Source: Gymnopilus junonius
Taxonomy: Eukaryota; Basidiomycota; Agaricomycetes; Agaricales; Galerinaceae
Length of the DNA stretch: 23,044 nt
NCBI GenBank assembly: GCA_015501075.1
Contig: JADNYJ010000490.1
Span: forward strand, 1-23,044
Reading direction: 5' to 3'
In this document: positions 10,697-20,223 of the stretch, piece after piece
Layout of the letters: each line of letters begins with the position of its first letter
Numbering within the stretch: position 1 is the first letter of the stretch
Made by a program: the position numbers and the translations under genes
The notes under the pieces: generated by a model
What the model was told of the DNA's origin: nothing
Seen by the model: the letters and a program-made list of their open reading frames with translations, nothing else
The model's database searches: none

Positions 10697-10920
10697 CTTG
10701 GAATTCCTAGAAAAAGAAAAGATACTTACATAGCGACCAGTAACCAGTAACTAGCACAAAAGCGGCGTACTTACGCAAGACGTACCACTCGAGTAGATAG
10801 TGATTGTAGAACCACGGTTTTATGCCCACTTGCACCGAGGCTGAAAATAATTTGTCGTTGGTTCTGATCTTCAGAATTTCTGTATCGAGTCAGTATTTCA
10901 GTGCGCTCAGGGGCTTTCCA

Positions 10921-11020
10921 ACACGACGGGCAAGCAACTGTCCAAACGGCCCAAAAATGAGCATTTTTATATTACAAAATGCTCATTTTGAGCCAATTGG
11001 ACAAGCTGCTTGCCCCGTGC
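10921..11020. repeat. Long imperfect inverted repeat (hairpin; possible MITE or terminator-like element)
   Basis: Two arms of about 45 nt separated by a short AT-rich loop near 10968-10973. The left arm reads GGGCAAGCAACTGTCCAAA.. then AATGAGCATTTT; the right arm reads AAAATGCTCATT.. then TTGGACAAGCTGCTTGCCC. About four fifths of the positions pair, with the best blocks being ATGAGCATTTT/AAAATGCTCAT and GGGCAAGC/GCTTGCCC. It lies between GTPase copy C and the acyl-CoA ligase. No clear target-site duplication was seen. Confidence 0.65.
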
Positions 11021-11388
11021 AAGGCGACGTTGGTCACGTGGATAATGTTTTTCTTACTCGAAAAACAAATTGAAATTGCCGCTTCATATTGATTCCAACC
11101 ATCGATTATTACTCTTCTCTTCGAACGCTTCAGCAATTTTAGAATGTGCTCGACTTATCCAGGCTTCTGCCAATCCCGTCTTCGCGGGTCAGCAGTGGAT
11201 TCTCTGTCATTCTCCCACCGGACCGGAGTAGACAGACAAAGAAGCTGAACGGTACAGAGAATCCCAACTACCCTGGGCCTAACGTCTATTTCTTATCCTC
11301 GTCTTGAGGTGCATTCACACCGTTTTGTATACTTCAGCCAGATACTGAGAAGAACTTGCAGTACCAGTCCTTACCTACGACTTCCCAA

Positions 11389-13826
11389 ATGTCTACAGAT
11401 TTCCTTCGGTCTCTCACCTCTGGTCTGGCATTACGACCTGATAATTACTTTGGGCTTGGTTCAGTGGAAGTAATCCCACCAGCTGGTCCAGGCGAGGGTG
11501 GAGTACGGCGCCTTGCTGTTACTTCCAACAGGCTCATCGAGCGACCCCATCCTGATGTCTCAACACTCCCGGATGTGGTAGCTTACGGAGCCCGGATATA
11601 TGGGTCCAAATATAACGCTGTCGGCTGGCGTGAGGTCGTCAAGGTTCACGAAGAAGTCAGAGAGACGATAAAAGTCGTCGATGGCGAAGAAGTCAAGCAG
11701 AAGAAGACCTGGAAGGTGCATGAGTTGAGCGACTACCACTTTTGGAATTATGTGCAATTTGCGGAGGCGATTGAGGAGGTGAGGAATGGACTGTTGAAAT
11801 TGGGCATACGACAGGAGGATGTGGTTAATGTGTACGCTCAAACCAGGTATATATCTTTTCAGTTTTCTTTAGTCATATCTCTCAATGTTAATATTCATGC
11901 GCAACAGCGTCAACTGGCAGCTTATATCTCACGGATGCGCTTCCATTTCAACAGCCATTGCTACAGCCTACGATACCCTCGGCGTCGAAGGCCTGGCTTA
12001 CTCACTCAAAGAGCCCGACTGTGTCGCTGTATTCACCAACGCCGACCTTCTACCCACTCTCGCCAAAGCGTTCACTGAAGCTTCCAAGCTCAAGATCGTC
12101 ATATACGATGGCAAACCAGAGGAGAGTCTGCTGAGTCATTTGAAAGAAACGCGGAGCGACATTCAATTCATTCGTCTGGACGATTTACGCGCTCTAGGAC
12201 GGGAGCAACCAAAGGACGACCCGGAGCTTATTGCTGCGCTTGAGCAGAGGAAGCCGACGTCCGATACTCTGGCTTGCATTATGTACACCAGTGGATCGAC
12301 GGGTACTCCCAAGGGCGTATGCATCACCCACGGCAACCTCGTCGCGTCCATCAGTTCGGTGACCATCGTCTTTGGTCCTCACGTACCCGTAGGGGACATA
12401 TACCTCGCCTATCTGCCCCTCGCACACGTCCTGGAGTACATCGTCGAGCTCTGCGCTCTCTTTGTCGGCGTCGCTAGTGGGTATGCTAGACCAAAGACCC
12501 TCACTGATGCCGGTGTGAAAAATTGCCGAGGAGACCTGGTGGCGTTGAAGCCCCAAATTATGTTTGGCGTCCCCAGTGTATGGGAGACGATTCGCAAGGG
12601 GATCATTGGGAAGCTTAATGAGGGCGGTGCCGTGAAGAAGGCATTGTTCTATGGTGCGTATGAGGCGAAGAAGAGGGGGACACCTTTCTTGGCGGGTTTG
12701 GGAGAAAAGGTTGTGTTGAGTAAAGTTAGGGAGGTTACTGGTGGGAAGCTTAAGTTTGCGATGAACGGCGGAGCTGCGATTAGCAAGGAGACGCAAGAGT
12801 TTTTGAGTGTCACTCTTATGCCAATGATGCAAGGTAGGCCCCTTTCAATATCAACGTCGGCATTCAGCTCCCGACCTTCTTTCTTCTTGTGAACAGGTTA
12901 CGGCATGACGGAGTCTTGTGGGATGTGCAGTCTCCTTCCACCAGAACGCATCGCATTTGGCGTGGCGGGCTTCCAGTACCGTCTATTGAAGTCAAACTCC
13001 TCGATGTACCTGCTTCCGGCTATCTATCCACCAACAACCCACCTCAAGGCGAAGTGTGCATTCGTGGACCCTCTGTATCCAAGAGGTATTACAAGCGTCC
13101 AGACTTGAATTCCGACGAAAACATTTGGACAAAAGATGGGTGGTTTAGGACTGGCGATGTTGGTACATGGAACGAGGATGGGACGTTAAGCTTGATTGAC
13201 CGGTATGTCCATGTCCATTAAAGCTGTACTGCAAAGTTCGACTGAGCTCAACCAATTTTCGCAGATTGAAGAACTTGGTGAAGATGTCTAATGGAGAGGC
13301 AAGTTGCTTTCGCAGCGTATTCATTCTTGAGTCTGATGTCCTCTTTCTCTTAGTTCATCGCCCTCGAAAAACTGGAGTCACTGTACAAATCTTGCGACTA
13401 CGTCTCAAACCTGTGCGTTCATGCCGCACCAGGAGCAGAACGCCCCATCGCCGTGATATTCCCGCATGAGGCCCATCTCCGGCACGCGATTTCCTTCTCA
13501 ACCGATCCAGCCCTGGCCCGTCTGGAAGACGCTGACCTGGAAACATTGTGCTCGGATCCGTATATCAAGCACTTCATACTCAAGGAGTGCAATGCTGTTG
13601 GAGCGAAGAATGGACTGAAAGGGCCCGAGGTGCTATGTGGCGTGGTCCTGACGCATGAGGAGTGGACGCCTGAGACGGGCTTGGTCAGTGCAGCGATGAA
13701 GCTGAAGAGGAATGTGGTTGCTAGCGTGTTTGAGAAGGAGATCCACGTAAGTCTTACCTTGTTCCCGAAAGTGACGTTGTGATAACGCTTTTGAATTTAT
13801 TTTAGGCTGTATATTCCGTTCTTTGA
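11389..13826 (+). CDS. Long-chain fatty acid CoA ligase (AMP-binding), with apparent frame breaks
   Basis: Model: join(11389..11846, 11908..12833, 12897..13202, 13265..13298, 13354..13746, 13806..13826), about 712 residues. It activates long-chain fatty acids to acyl-CoA with ATP through an acyl-adenylate. Motifs in order: VNWQLISHGCASISTAIATA, the AMP-binding loop YTSGSTGTPKG, YLPLAHVLEYI, GYGMTESCG, then GWFRTGDVGTWNEDG and LIDRLKNLVKMSNGE. The length and the N-terminal region fit the fungal Faa1/Faa4-like group. Two oddities: near 12959-12966 the frame shifts between LPPERIAFGV and GLPVPSIEVKLLD, as if one G were missing; and the last exon reads AVYSVL then TGA, while another frame reads LYIPFFEVENDYKGKYKG to a TGA at 13885-13887. 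The fourth intron is GC-AG. TTG at 11356 is in frame, but the ATG at 11389 is the likely start. Confidence 0.85.
13299..13353 (+). other. GC-AG intron in the acyl-CoA ligase gene
   Basis: The exon ends ..SNGE with GAG and the intron starts GCAAGT, matching the strong consensus required of GC donors. It ends CTCTTAG before TTCATCGCCCTCGAAAAACTG (FIALEKLESLYK). The conserved stretch NGE-FIALEKLES of acyl-CoA synthetases is reconstituted exactly at phase 0. No GT donor nearby keeps this junction. Confidence 0.8.
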
Positions 13827-13887
13827 AGTGGAAAACGACTACAAGGGCAAATACAAAGGCGTCAGGGACCACATAACCAGTCAGTGA

Positions 13888-14360
13888 GAACAATGTTGTA
13901 AATGTAATGTTATGTATAAAGTTGTATAGTAAAATTGGAGAGAGGGCTACTTTTCCTATATACTGACGTCTTTCTTGTCATGAGCAGTCATTGCGTTTAT
14001 CGTTTAGGACAGTGTCACTGTACGGGCCACGGCCCTGGGCCAGGGAGAACGCGCTACACGTGATTGACGCGTATCTCATTTGACGCGCTGCGCGTGACTT
14101 GTCGCTAATAATAACACCAGCGGAGACAAAGACTGTTTGTTCGCAGTCAGTGTCACCAGGCACATCCCCATCAACTTAATCTGCGAAATCGTGCTATAAG
14201 GGCAAGTCCCGACGGTTTCTTCTCACTTCGGTCCCATCTCGTCTTTCTGAACGCTGAACGTCACTTTCGGCCTCTTTCTGAAAGTCTCTTCTGCAAGGTT
14301 TGGCATCGAACATACGAACCAACGCTGGTCGTCACGTACTTGCCCCTGTCCGTTGTAAAC
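13888..14360. promoter_or_regulatory. Intergenic with candidate promoter of the downstream gene (E-box and MluI cell-cycle-box-like words)
   Basis: The first part is the 3' end of the acyl-CoA ligase. Upstream of the gene at 14361, the segment 14050-14100 holds CACGTG (14057-14062), ACGCGT (14067-14072) and a GACGCGCTGCGCGTGAC near-palindrome. CACGTG binds bHLH factors and ACGCGT is the MBF site in ascomycete yeasts. Their function here is inferred from the words alone. Confidence 0.3.
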
Positions 14361-15786
14361 ATGCACTATCAGATGCTTTCCAGGCCTCCTTTGAGTGCGC
14401 TGTCTCCTAACTCGCCAAGCGACCACCGGTCGGCTCAGCGCTCGAGTCCTACGTGTTCGCTCTCCCTTACCAGCGTCTCCGCGTCAGGGACGGCAGGGAC
14501 GATTGACAACACGTCATGCAGTGCAGGGAGTGGCACAGATGCTGCTGCCATGCTTGTCGACTCGTGTTCGACTTCGCTCGTCACGGTATCGCCCACAGCA
14601 CAGCCCAAACCAAAGGTCCCCGTGCCGTTTCCCAAGCGGCCTCATTCACTGCTTCGCTCGACGGCATCGAGTCATACATCGCGAGTACAGCAACCATCAT
14701 CAGGGGGCATGAGCTCGATACCATTTGCGACACAGGAAACAGAAACCGACGACGACGTGAACAGTGCTCAGGACACTGACGACCACCCTCGAAAGAGGAC
14801 GCGGACATCTGCGTTCTCGGTCAATCGCATTCACCTTTGGCGCACGCAAGTGGCATCTGAGCTAGATCCCTCTACAGCTGCCTCTTCCTTGAAGCTATAT
14901 GGTTCCCGCACTGCAAAGTTACCTCCGCGACCACCCTCGAAGGACTTGCGCCACTCGTCCTCGCACTCGCACTCCAAGAAGCCATCTGTACCGGATTTTA
15001 TGACCTTATTGACGAGCTTGACCTCTCAATCGCGTTCGTTCCCTCTTGCGGGTCCAAAGTTTAATGCTTTCAGCAGAGGCCGAAGGGCGCATGCTAACGA
15101 CCTCAAGCATCACCTCAACCTATACAGGACCCTGGTGCACGAACTTGAGCGCAAATACCTTTCTCAACCTGAAGTGGCGCGGAAAATTTCCAGCCCCTGT
15201 GGCGCGCTAGGTATCAAATTTTCATTTTGTTTTCGTTTCACCGGAATTTTGCCGCTTATAATGATCTGCAGGGTCCACTTCTTCACCTCGGAGGAAGTCA
15301 TGTCCTCCGACATCGACACCACCACCACACCTTGACCACCAGGATGCCCTTCTCGCACATCATTTGCGGACTTATCTCCTCTTGAACGGAACTGATATTG
15401 AAAAGTTGCTAGTAAACGCTCAGCCCAGTGAAGAAAACGCTACCGAGAACCATCAGCTTGATCAAGAAGGAGTACTTCTTCCGTCAACTGCTGCTGCTGC
15501 TGCGCCGTCGGGTCAAGACGACCACGCGGCGCCGATGGACGTGGATGAGGATTCAAGCGTTTCCAAAGTTCATCCGCCCTCCACTAGCGCGGACGGCACT
15601 GAGGCTTCTTCCAATTTACCATCTCCCGCTCCTGTTGCTCTTTTGTCTTACCCGCACCTCGTTGCGAATCTCATTCTGCGTCGTTTTGAGCCGCCCAAAG
15701 TACCTTTAGCGAAGGCAATGCTCGTCAGGTACCCAAGGGCGCGATCAGCGCTGGCAGCAGGATGCATCACATTGAACTCATACTAA
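14361..15786 (+). CDS. Conserved-looking hypothetical protein, Ser/Pro-rich, probably nuclear
   Basis: Model: join(14361..15210, 15272..15786), 454 residues, one 61-nt phase-1 intron (GTATCA..CTGCAG). The join gives GCGCTAG|GG, reading ALGSTSSPRRKS, and the second exon stays open to TAA at 15784-15786. I do not recognise the family. What can be seen: a low-complexity Ser/Thr/Pro N-terminus; a basic cluster DHPRKRTRTS that could be a nuclear localisation signal; a more ordered middle (IHLWRTQVASELDPSTAASSLKLYG..) and a helical stretch LKHHLNLYRTLVHELERKYL; an acidic PMDVDEDSS patch; and a C-terminal helical segment LLSYPHLVANLILRRFEPP. There is no signal peptide or membrane segment. The ordered central part suggests a genuine protein and not chance coding. 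The first ATG of the frame was chosen; a second ATG follows four codons later. Confidence 0.7.
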
Positions 15787-16178
15787 TCACGATATCCAGT
15801 AGTAACCTCCTCATCTTTTCCTCCTCATCTCATGATTTTTTCATTTACGACTCAACTTACCAATTGTCATCATCTACTTATCTTCATTGCATACACACTG
15901 ACTGTCCTTACCCCCTGCATAACCCCTCACGCTCCTTATGACTTCCTTACTTATCGCTCTCTGCGAAACCTGTCTTCCATTAACATAATTCAATAACAAT
16001 CGAAATTATCAGTGCAAAACGCCCGCTGAAAACAAATCAAGTTGCGCAACGGTAAGTGTGTAAGAGGGTTAATAAATACGTTTGCATGTAAATTACCTTA
16101 AAAAAATACAAGTGAGGGGGGTATAATAATGAGTAAACGATATACTAATTCGTCCTAAATATTAGAAGAAAAAAACCA
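15787..16178. other. Intergenic between convergent genes
   Basis: Pyrimidine-rich then AT-rich 3' flanks, with AATAAA at about 16071 on the plus strand. No coding or RNA feature is seen. Confidence 0.4.
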
Positions 16179-17517
16179 CTATAAACCCGGAATAGCAAGC
16201 AACTTGCGCGGCGGATGCCAATCCTCCCCAAACGCCCTCTTCAAAACATCCATCATCGACATGGCCGTCGTCAGCCTACACAGCTTCCTTTCCTGCCACC
16301 ACCCCGACTTGCGCCACCTCTCCTCACCCATCCATGTCCGCCGCATCTCGTCCCTCGCAGGGGCATCGGCCAACCAGAACTGGTAATAAAACCATTCCGC
16401 GCCGCATTCGCCCAAGTAGCCGCGCTCCAAGGAGGGTTTGAGGCTGGGGCTGGGGACGATGCCCTGGTGCGCGGGTGCGAGGGGGTCGTTCATCCATACG
16501 GTGAAGATGCGTTCGGGGAAGAGGAGGAAGAGCGCGTTGAATATGTCTTGGTCGATCCCGACGAAGAGGTTTTTGGTCAGGTAGTAATAATGGTAAGCGT
16601 AAAAGATCTTTGAGAACCACTCGATGGTCGATGGAGAACCGCCGAAGAACGAACCTGGAAGGATTTGATTGTCAAAAACAGGGCTTATAACATGATGAAA
16701 GAATGAAGGAATGGAGGAATAGGAAATGGGTACCTTCGCTAAATTGCACCGAGTTGGCAATGGGGCCTATGCTTTCTTTCCATTTCTTCAGCTTCTTGTC
16801 GGGAAGCTGGAATATAGGGAAAAATAGTAAATCCTCTTTCTTGCCGCCTGTCAATCGGCTGCCTTCCTCCCAGACTTGCTCCACCCGAGCAGGACTCGGC
16901 CACTCGGAATACTGGTGGTCCCTCCTAAAGCTCCCAGCGTCGTTCCAGAAAGCATACGTGTACACCTTCCCGTCCCTCCTCAATGTCTTCACAGCCGTGT
17001 CCAGGAGATATGGTTTGGCGTTCCATATGGCGTATAGCCCCGGTGAATGGTGCCACTTCTCCGGGTCGATGTCATTCATCTCCGTGTAAATCTTCTCGTA
17101 GCCCTGCAGAGGAGGAACCTGAAAAGGCGAAGAGAACGTTGTGTCAATCGCGATCGGCTGCTCTCCCCTCACACGTTGAATAGTTTCCGCCAGTTCTGGA
17201 GTGGTAAACATGTACATGTCGGTGGTGATGGGCTTTAAAAAATGCGATAGCCAGTCTTCGTAATCCTTTTTAGAATGCTTCGACTTGGCAAGGGGGAAAA
17301 AAGCGGAGACGATGAGCAATGACGTGGTCATGGTGTCGTTCATCAGCGTTTGCGCGTTTGGTATGCCCATTTCTGCGGCTTCAAATTCGTCAAATGATGC
17401 GCTGCGCGTTGGTGGTCGAATGAAGGAGTCGATAACGAAGATGTAAAGCACGATAAACCCCGCGAGAAAGGACAAGATACGGATGGTACCCCGCGAAAGG
17501 GGTATGAGACCTTTCAT
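16179..17517 (-). CDS. HtrL/YibB-like protein, single-pass type II membrane protein (glycosyltransferase-like)
   Basis: Model: complement(join(16179..16654, 16734..17517)), 419 residues, one 79-nt intron (GTACCC..TTCCAG) joining ..VQFSE to GSFFGG at phase 1. Residues 11-31 form a hydrophobic helix (ILSFLAGFIVLYIFVIDSFI) after a short basic N-terminus, typical of a Golgi/ER type II protein. The lumenal part has SLLIVSAFFPLAKSKHS, MYMFTTPEL, YAIWNAKPYLLDTAV, YTYAFWNDAGSFRRDH, FFGGSPSTIEWFSKIFYAYH, LFVGIDQDIFNALFLLFPE and GECGAEWFYYQFWL. This order of motifs matches fungal relatives of bacterial HtrL/YibB, which are thought to be glycosyltransferase-like; the WNDAG and DQDIFN motifs are candidate nucleotide-sugar or metal sites. 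The substrate is unknown. The start is the first ATG, directly before the membrane helix. No functional link with the neighbours is evident. Confidence 0.8.
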
Positions 17518-18224
17518 CTTTTATTTACTTTTGAGGGGGTGTTGAATAGTCGTAGTCGGACTATAACTTGAGCGGCCAAACCGATACAGGCTCAAATCAC
17601 CAGTCGCAGATCATGGAAGAAAGCAAGAAAGACAGGAAGACGGAATTTGATCGCTGTAAATTCTAATCCAGTTGCTCACGAGACGGAGGAGGCGGTGTAA
17701 AATGCCCCGCTATACTTAGATCATCATCAAGTGGTTGCCGTTCGTCGGTTTACCCCGATCGTTGATTGCTTGTGGAAAAAATCCTTGGCGCTTGCGGCCA
17801 GCGTCGTGTCCTTTTTCCTATGACCCCCAATCACTATCTAGTGCTCAAGGAGTATCTATTCACTAACAGGATAATTTTGCCACTGACAACAATACTCCGC
17901 TGTACTGTCATTCCCACCTGACATGTGTAAAAGGTGGTCTATTTCTGTACTAGCATGCATAATCCCCAACCTCAACAGCTTTTTCTACTACATATCATCT
18001 TCATGACATCTTAGTCCACCAATGTTTACTTTGCATCTCCCAGGAGCAAACTAATTTGTACTTCCTCCTGTATTTGATAGGAAAGAAACTCACTTTGCTC
18101 ATTCGCTGATGAAGCCTGTACATTGACACTATGACTGATTCGGACTTGACAGGGGCGGAGTGCTAACAGGTATTCATATTCTAATCCTTTCTATTTAAAA
18201 TACACTAAAATGCTAGTTAAATAG
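17518..18224. other. Intergenic; promoter side of the HtrL-like gene
   Basis: No intact gene. The part next to 17517 should hold the promoter of the HtrL-like gene. Closer to 18000, ATCATCTTCATGACATC could be a worn trace of the YLHDIS exon of GTPase copy D, but the match is too short to claim. Confidence 0.35.
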
Positions 18225-19405
18225 GTATATTGGAACGACCAAATGGAGTAGAATTTCACCTGCCGTGGAAATGAACGCTAAAGAGAGCTAATAGAGGGCG
18301 AAAACTATTGGAAACCCTTGATAGCCAAGGGAGCAATGGTACACAGATTCGAAGATACAGTTGAGTCTGCTCTGAAGTTCGTTCATTCCCTTCTCATGAA
18401 GGTTATTGTCATCCCGTAAGTTCTCTTTGATCATGGATCGAGCCATTTCTCAGAAAATCGAACATAGCGTCATGGGTGCCACAGACTCTGGGAAGAGCTC
18501 AGTATGGCTTTTTTTGCTGCCAGGTTTGCATTGGCTTATGTTTCTAATATTCACCTGGTTTATTAACAAACTGGTGGGATGGAAGTTGTAAAAGTTGGGG
18601 CAATCAATGGCGCCTTGCACCCAGAATGTTCAAGCAATTTACATCGATGATCTTCCTTCTAAGGGTTATCCCTGGCTTATACCGCCTGGCTATTGTCACA
18701 CGCCAGGTTTCGACAATACTGGTGAACCCGAAGCTGCTAAATTCCGCCAATCGCGGATTGGCTAGAACAATCGTGAGCATTACCTGGACTGCTCTTTGTC
18801 TACAAGGATTTCTGATTTGTCTACAGCTATCGCCACAAGGAAATAATGATGGGGGTCATATACCTCCACAACATTTCAACAGGCAGATTCGCTGGATCAG
18901 CACAGTGGAAATTGAACATATTCAGTCGAATTTGCGGTGATGACGCCCTCAAGAAGGTTGTAATTGTGACCACGAAGTGGGATACTTCAACAACCAATGA
19001 ATTCTACGAGCAATGAGAAGAAAGCATGAAAGAGGCACCTTGGCGACCACTAATTGACAAGGGGTCAACAGTAGAGAGATTCGACTATACACAGGTCTCT
19101 GCATGGCAAATCGTTGGCAAGCTTCTCCATTCATTTACACTCCGCGGGTGAGCTGGAAATCGCACTTCAAATACAGAAGGAGTTCGTCGACAATCAAAGT
19201 TCTTCCCTGAAACTGGAGCAGGGAAACAGGTTCTCAATGGTCTCAAAAAGTAACAAAATACGCTGCGCGAAGCACAAGATAGCAAGACCTCTGACTTGGA
19301 ACGCGACCTTGATGATGTGAAGAGGCAACTGCAAAACTGAAACAAGATTTCAAGTTGCTGCAAGTCTCATTTCCGTTGAAGCTACGTAGATTCCTTGGTT
19401 TGTAG
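18225..19405 (+). pseudogene. Tandem AIG1-like GTPase pseudogene (copy D)
   Basis: Remains of a two-G-domain gene, in order: IGTTKWSRIS and (after a frame change) YWKPLIAKGAMVHRFED to KVIVIP from the end of domain 1 (to 18415); a 52-nt intron; the 34-nt P-loop exon of domain 2 (18468-18501, VMGATDSGKSS); the FINKLVG exon from 18559; CHTPGFDNTGE; MGVIYLHNISTGRFAGSA; DDALKKVVIVTTKWD; WRPLIDKGSTVERFDYTQVSAW; a coiled-coil tail; and FPLKLRRFLGL with TAG at 19403-19405. Lesions include TAA at 18589-18591, TGA at 19014-19016 and 19149-19151, at least three frame changes, an acceptor changed from AG to GG before 18559, and the loss of the 5' half of domain 1. It cannot encode a working GTPase. Unlike copy E it keeps the DTPG-type exon of domain 2 (now HTPG). 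Confidence 0.85.
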
Positions 19406-20223
19406 TTAAATAGATCTCTTTTCTCTTTTATAATAGAACAATGTAATCACAGCTCTAATAAATCCTTGGTTAGCTAGAATTTGTGACTTAACAACGTGGG
19501 TTACACTGGACTTCCTCGGGTTCTGAAACGCCTGCTTACTCATAAGGTAGTTTAAATATAACTGTGCGAGTGCGGTTTGCAAACTGCAGTTAGCTGACGG
19601 ACTCACGCCGTTCTTCCGTGGCCCACTTGCAAATCCGAGGTCGATCGTAGCCTTTAACGCCGAAAAAAGGAGACGACAGTGTAATCGTCGTTCATGTACA
19701 GTCAGCTTCAGGTCAGAAAGTAGTAAGCATGCCATATGCCTCGTGTAATGGGTGAGGCTACGATAAAGCTTCGATAAGGCCGGTACTGATTAGTCACAAA
19801 CATGTTTTCCTTTCACGGGTCAAGATGGTCCGGCGCTTATGCCAGTCTTATGGTCGTCTACCTTATTCGGATCGGACCGCGAAGGAGCCTATTGGTCCCC
19901 GTATCGTTTCCCCTTTCGATCCCTTAACACCTGACAGTGATGGAACCCACTCTAATTCTGAACGGACAGGCGCAACCTTTTTCAGTTCACAAAAGTGAAC
20001 AAACCAGCTTCTGTTTCGATATATATGCATGGCCTATTTGCATCGATATGTGCAATAAAATTAGCCATTAGTAAACGTGCTGTGAGTTCAGACACAAGGT
20101 TTGGTAGATTCATCTACCTTGTTTATTTTGATTAAACTTAAAGTATGCGTTTTGACTCTTGTTAAATAACAGCAGACTCCAATCTTTAGAGCCCAATTCC
20201 AACGCAATCGCTCCTACATACTT
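19406..20223. other. Intergenic between copies D and E
   Basis: No supported gene; a 109-codon open frame on the minus strand at 19406-19735 has no domain features. Two small perfect palindromes lie here: GTTCAC-AAAA-GTGAAC near 19986-20001 and GGTAGAT-TC-ATCTACC near 20102-20120. The right part should contain the promoter of copy E. Confidence 0.4.

Noticed and set aside
12194..12832. 212-codon open frame antisense to the acyl-CoA ligase
   Set aside because: A shadow of the strongly coding sense strand; its sense counterpart carries all adenylation motifs.
16215..16613. 132-codon plus-strand open frame over the HtrL-like gene
   Set aside because: Antisense shadow of a GC-rich exon; the minus-strand frame has the conserved motifs.
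17995..18030. Trace of a YLHDIS exon (CATCTTCATGACATC) before pseudogene D
   Set aside because: Only five or six codons match and no flanking similarity supports it.
19406..19735. 109-codon open frame on the minus strand after pseudogene D
   Set aside because: No domain-like pattern; it starts right at the end of a decayed gene and looks like chance.
19986..20120. Two short perfect palindromes as regulatory operators
   Set aside because: Six- and seven-base arms are expected by chance in AT-rich intergenic DNA.
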